From: CAJQQY01 sp964352225
Lineage (GTDB): Bacteria; Bacteroidota; Bacteroidia; Chitinophagales; Saprospiraceae
NCBI GenBank assembly: GCA_964352225.1
Contig: CAYGRM010000279.1
Coordinates: 1 to 9,127, forward strand
DNA: 9,127 bases
Direction: 5' to 3'
Shown: in pieces, positions 6,305 through 9,127 of the stretch
Layout: every line of letters starts with the position of its first letter
How positions within the stretch are numbered: the stretch's first letter is position 1
The notes under the pieces: generated by a model
The model's database searches: none
Seen by the model: the letters and a program-made list of their open reading frames with translations, nothing else
What the model was told of the DNA's origin: nothing
Made by a program: the position numbers and the translations under genes

Positions 6305-9127
6305 CTATTTAATAATCGTTACATTTCCAGTTCTAATAAATGTCTCCTCATTCAAACAAAATCCTTCTAAATAGTAAACATAAACACCTGGATTAAGTAC
6401 TTCTCCTCTAAATGTTCCATCCCATGTTAAGTCAATATCATTCGTTTCATAAACTACTTCTCCCCATCTATTGAAAATTTTGAGTAGAGAAATTTGACCA
6501 AATCCTTCATGTCTAATTTCAAATCGATCATTATATCCATCTCCATTTGGAGAGATCATATTTGGAATTTCTAACTTAGAATATTGGCAACCTTCGTTTA
6601 CTTTTATAGTTATTTCCTCTGTTATTTCACATCCATTTTCATCAACAACTGAAATATAATAAGTGGTCGTTTGTTCTGGTGAAACAGTCATTTCTCTACA
6701 ATTATCACAAATCATCTGAACACCATCTGACCAAGTAATGACATCTTGCATATCATCAGTTGAGGCCATCATAAATGCTGACTCTCCAAGTAAAATTGTT
6801 TCATCATCAGAAACTACCAACTCAGGAGGCGTATTCACATAAACTGTAACACTTGTCTCTACAGTAGTTCCTAAACAACTAGCTGCACTAATTTTATAGG
6901 TAGTAGTGGAAGATGGTGAAACCATGGGGTTAGGACAATTATCACAACTCAATCCTACCGTTGGTGACCAGGTAACTACCTCTGCTCCTTCGACAAATAA
7001 TTGTCCCTCTTCTCCAAGACATAAATCTAATCCTTCCACATATAATTCAGTCGGTGGATCAACTGATAATTCTGTAATAACAATACTATCACACCCTTCC
7101 ACGGTATTCATATTTTCAATAATTTCTTCAGCTACAAATCTATATTTACCAGCTATAAAAATACTATCTCCTTCACAAATAACTTCTTGTACATAAGTGG
7201 TAGCATTATCTAACAAAGACACATAAGTATAAACCATACTATCACAACCATTTACTGATTGTAAAATATCAGTAAAAATACCTCCGGTAGTTTGGTATGC
7301 TCCTTCTAGTATAATACTATCTCCTTCACATAGATTTTGATAAAGAACTGTAGGTTGAACATCTGAAACTTCTAATACTAAATTAGTGATACTATCACAT
7401 CCATTGGTGGAGATAAGCGTATCAGAATAGATACCTGGAGTATTGAAAGCATTATTTCCTAACTGATAAGTTTCACCTGCACAAATAGTTGCTTCAATTG
7501 TTTCTTCCTCAAATGGAAGGATATTCAAATTCAAGATAATGATACTATCACAACCTGTTATAGAAAGTAAAGTATCAATATAAAAACCTGATTGATTGTA
7601 CAAGGAATCTCCTACTTGGAAATAATCATTGGCACAAAGTGTTGCTGAAATTGGCAATTGAAAATTCGGAACAACCGAAAGATTTAATGTCACCAAACTA
7701 TCACAGCCTGAAGTTGCAACAAAGTTTTGCTGATAAATTCCTGGAGTTTGGTAAGTTGTACCTCCTATTACATATGAATCACCTATGCAGATGGTCGCAT
7801 TCAATGTTTCTTCTGCTGGGAATAAAACTATCAAATCTAAATTGACAACGCTATCACATCCTCCCACCGAAGTCAAGGTATCTGTATACCATCCAGATTC
7901 TGTTAAAGTCTCATTTCCAAATTCATAGGATTCATAAGAACAAATCGTCGCACTTGTTTCTTCAATAATTTCATTAGCTACAGTTAATACTAGTGTAACT
8001 AAACTATCGCAGCCATTTGATGAAGTGAAGGTTTCTTCATAAGTACCCTCATCAAAGTAAGTTTCATTTCCAAAAATATATCCTGATCCTTCACAAATTG
8101 TGACTGGAAGCAATATAACTGATTCAGGCAAAACATTTAATGCTAAAGTCACAATACTATCGCAGCCATTGGCAGCAGTAAGGGTGTCGACATAGGTGCC
8201 ACTTTCTATAAGTTGAATTCCTGCGAATGTGTAAAAGTCATCTTCACAAATTTCTTCTACTAAGTTCGTCGTCATATTTGGTAATACTGATAAGTCAATT
8301 ATAACAATACTATCGCATCCAAAAATAGTGCTTAAAGTATCGGAATAAATACCTGTGGTAGTTTGATTTAAGCCTGCGGCAAAATAACTTTCACCTGCAC
8401 AAATTGTAATTGGAATATTTATTTCCTCATTTGGATTAACTGTCAATGTGGTTGTAACAATACTATCACATCCTGAAATTGATTGTAAAGAATCTTGAAA
8501 AACACCTCCAATCATTTGATATTCACCTCCTAACAAAATTGAATCTCCTTCACAAATAAAAACTGAATTATTAATTTCAAATTCTGTCCCAACCGTCAAC
8601 GTTGTAGTAATAATGCTATCACATCCAAAAGTACTCATTAGAGTATCAATATATTCACCTGTGGTGGTTTGATAATTTCCAGCCAACAAAATTGAATCTC
8701 CTTCACAAATCGAGGTAATATTAATTATTTCAATAATATCAACAACCGTTAATGTCGTAGTTAAAATACTATCACAACCATTCGAAGCTACTAATGTATC
8801 TTGGAAAATTCCATTTGAGGTTTGCATTGCTCCACCAACAAAATATTCATCGCCTTCACAAATTTGTACCGCAATCGAATGGGTTGAATTTGGTGAAATT
8901 ATCAAGTCCGTAATGATGATACTATCACAGCCCAATGAGGTATTTAAAGTATCATAATAAATTCCTGTCGTCGTCTGATTGGCGCCTGCGGCAAAATAAC
9001 TCTCGCCTTCACAAATAGAAATTAGAACATTAGTCTCTATATTTGGATTCACCGTCAAGTCTAAAGTAACCGTACTATCACAGCCTGCAACTGAGGTTAA
9101 TACGGTGGTATAAATGCCACTTGTCGT
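6305..9127 (-). CDS. Giant repeat surface protein with type B (CHU_C-like) T9SS sorting domain, 5' end outside window
   Basis: The frame is open from the right edge of the window to TAG 6305, giving 940 visible residues. A TTG at 9058 is an internal leucine, not a start: the frame continues upstream through a normal repeat (TTSGIYTTVL...GCDSTVTLDL). Visible residues 1-27 are a partial Cys-pair repeat, and 28-690 are 13 complete copies of 51 residues. Residues 691-765 and 766-845 are two related modules, each with a TWS...CDNC...SPxxTTTYxIS pattern. Residues 846-940 form a type B gliding-motility-associated C-terminal domain (IPNMISPNGDGYNDRFEI, LLKIFNRWGEVVYE, WDGTFRGEVLNPGVYVYYLEG, TGNVTIIK). 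The protein is expected to be exported by T9SS and shown on the surface, probably as an adhesin. Type B domains are associated with PorP/SprF partners, and such a gene follows directly downstream on the same strand. Total size, signal peptide and any N-terminal functional domain are unknown. Confidence 0.92.
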   Translation of the reverse strand, partial: TTSGIYTTVLTSVAGCDSTVTLDLTVNPNIETNVLISICEGESYFAAGANQTTTGIYYDTLNTSLGCDSIIITDLIISPNSTHSIAVQICEGDEYFVGGAMQTSNGIFQDTLVASNGCDSILTTTLTVVDIIEIINITSICEGDSILLAGNYQTTTGEYIDTLMSTFGCDSIITTTLTVGTEFEINNSVFICEGDSILLGGEYQMIGGVFQDSLQSISGCDSIVTTTLTVNPNEEINIPITICAGESYFAAGLNQTTTGIYSDTLSTIFGCDSIVIIDLSVLPNMTTNLVEEICEDDFYTFAGIQLIESGTYVDTLTAANGCDSIVTLALNVLPESVILLPVTICEGSGYIFGNETYFDEGTYEETFTSSNGCDSLVTLVLTVANEIIEETSATICSYESYEFGNETLTESGWYTDTLTSVGGCDSVVNLDLIVLFPAEETLNATICIGDSYVIGGTTYQTPGIYQQNFVATSGCDSLVTLNLSVVPNFQLPISATLCANDYFQVGDSLYNQSGFYIDTLLSITGCDSIIILNLNILPFEEETIEATICAGETYQLGNNAFNTPGIYSDTLISTNGCDSITNLVLEVSDVQPTVLYQNLCEGDSIILEGAYQTTGGIFTDILQSVNGCDSMVYTYVSLLDNATTYVQEVICEGDSIFIAGKYRFVAEEIIENMNTVEGCDSIVITELSVDPPTELYVEGLDLCLGEEGQLFVEGAEVVTWSPTVGLSCDNCPNPMVSPSSTTTYKISAASCLGTTVETSVTVYVNTPPELVVSDDETILLGESAFMMASTDDMQDVITWSDGVQMICDNCREMTVSPEQTTTYYISVVDENGCEITEEITIKVNEGCQYSKLEIPNMISPNGDGYNDRFEIRHEGFGQISLLKIFNRWGEVVYETNDIDLTWDGTFRGEVLNPGVYVYYLEGFCLNEETFIRTGNVTIIK
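6593..7057 (-). repeat. Two CDNC modules before the type B sorting domain (visible residues 691-845)
   Basis: Both modules run about 75-80 residues and contain VTWSPTVGLSCDNC / ITWSDGVQMICDNC, followed by TVSPEQTTTYYIS-like strands. The pattern resembles Ig/PKD-like spacer modules often found just before CHU_C-type domains in Bacteroidota. The first has extra cysteines (DLCLGE and AASCLGTT); the second has NGCE near its end. They probably hold the repeat stalk away from the sorting domain; this role is inference. Confidence 0.75.
7058..9127 (-). repeat. Tandem 153-bp Cys-pair repeats: 13 complete copies and one partial at the window edge
   Basis: Each unit is 51 residues: a linker of about 10, ICEGxSY or ICEGDSI, a turn with TTGxY or ESGxY, then GCDSIVTxxLTV. 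The cysteines are 28 residues apart in the units I counted. Two subtypes are visible. Units 1-5, 12 and 13 mostly have ICEGDSILLxGxYQTTxG or the FAAG variant; units 6-11 have the YxFGNETYxESGTY form, which is closer to the repeats of the propeller protein. Units 3 and 4 share an exact 26-base stretch (8685-8710 and 8532-8557). Units 1 and 5 share GCCTGCGGCAAAATAACT exactly 612 bases apart, four unit lengths. Confidence 0.92.

Noticed and set aside
6906..7845. Plus-strand open frames at 6906-7196 and 7639-7845
   Set aside because: They are antisense to the CDNC modules and Cys-pair repeats of the type B protein, with no upstream signals or family resemblance.
9056..9058. TTG as the start codon of the type B protein
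   Set aside because: The frame is open to the window edge and encodes the second half of a normal repeat upstream of this codon; no signal peptide follows it.
987..9127. CRISPR array or noncoding satellite as the source of the 150-159 bp periodicity
   Set aside because: Periods are whole codon multiples, the frames stay open, and conservation is at protein level with cysteine and glycine positions kept; there are no identical short repeats with unique spacers.

Overview
The window looks like a chromosomal segment of a member of the Bacteroidota that has a type IX secretion system (T9SS). It is clearly AT-rich. The evidence is lineage-specific protein architecture: a PorP/SprF-family outer-membrane protein, one surface protein ending in a type A T9SS sorting domain, and one ending in a type B (gliding-motility-associated, CHU_C-like) sorting domain. 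Signal peptides end in the A-Q style usual for the phylum, and start codons lack Shine-Dalgarno sequences. I cannot assign a genus from the sequence.

Layout, left to right. (1) 1-408, plus strand: the C-terminal 135 residues of a DUF3857/transglutaminase-like family protein, cut by the window edge. (2) 420-457: a strong symmetric terminator shared by this gene and the convergent gene that follows. (3) 480-4625, minus strand: a 1381-residue secreted protein made of a signal peptide, 14 beta-propeller units, nine Cys-pair repeats of about 50 residues, one SprB-like repeat and a type A sorting domain. (4) 4735-4809: a 26-bp perfect inverted repeat, the probable terminator of the next gene. (5) 4830-5864, minus: a complete PorP/SprF-family gene. 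(6) 5865-6304: 440 noncoding bases with a terminator, a second small hairpin and a possible promoter overlapped by an inverted repeat. (7) 6305-9127, minus: the C-terminal 940 residues of a giant repeat protein, with 13 complete and one partial copy of the same Cys-pair repeat, two CDNC modules and a type B sorting domain. Its start lies beyond the window.

The three minus-strand genes read as a T9SS surface-protein locus: type B adhesin, then PorP/SprF partner, then type A propeller adhesin. SprF-like proteins are known to be needed for secretion or attachment of SprB-type substrates, so the PorP/SprF protein is most likely the dedicated partner of the type B protein. The least ordinary feature is that the type A and type B proteins share the same Cys-pair repeat although they end in different sorting domains. 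Terminator-like hairpins after each gene suggest three separately terminated transcripts rather than one tight operon. No mobile element, CRISPR array, tRNA or rRNA is visible.
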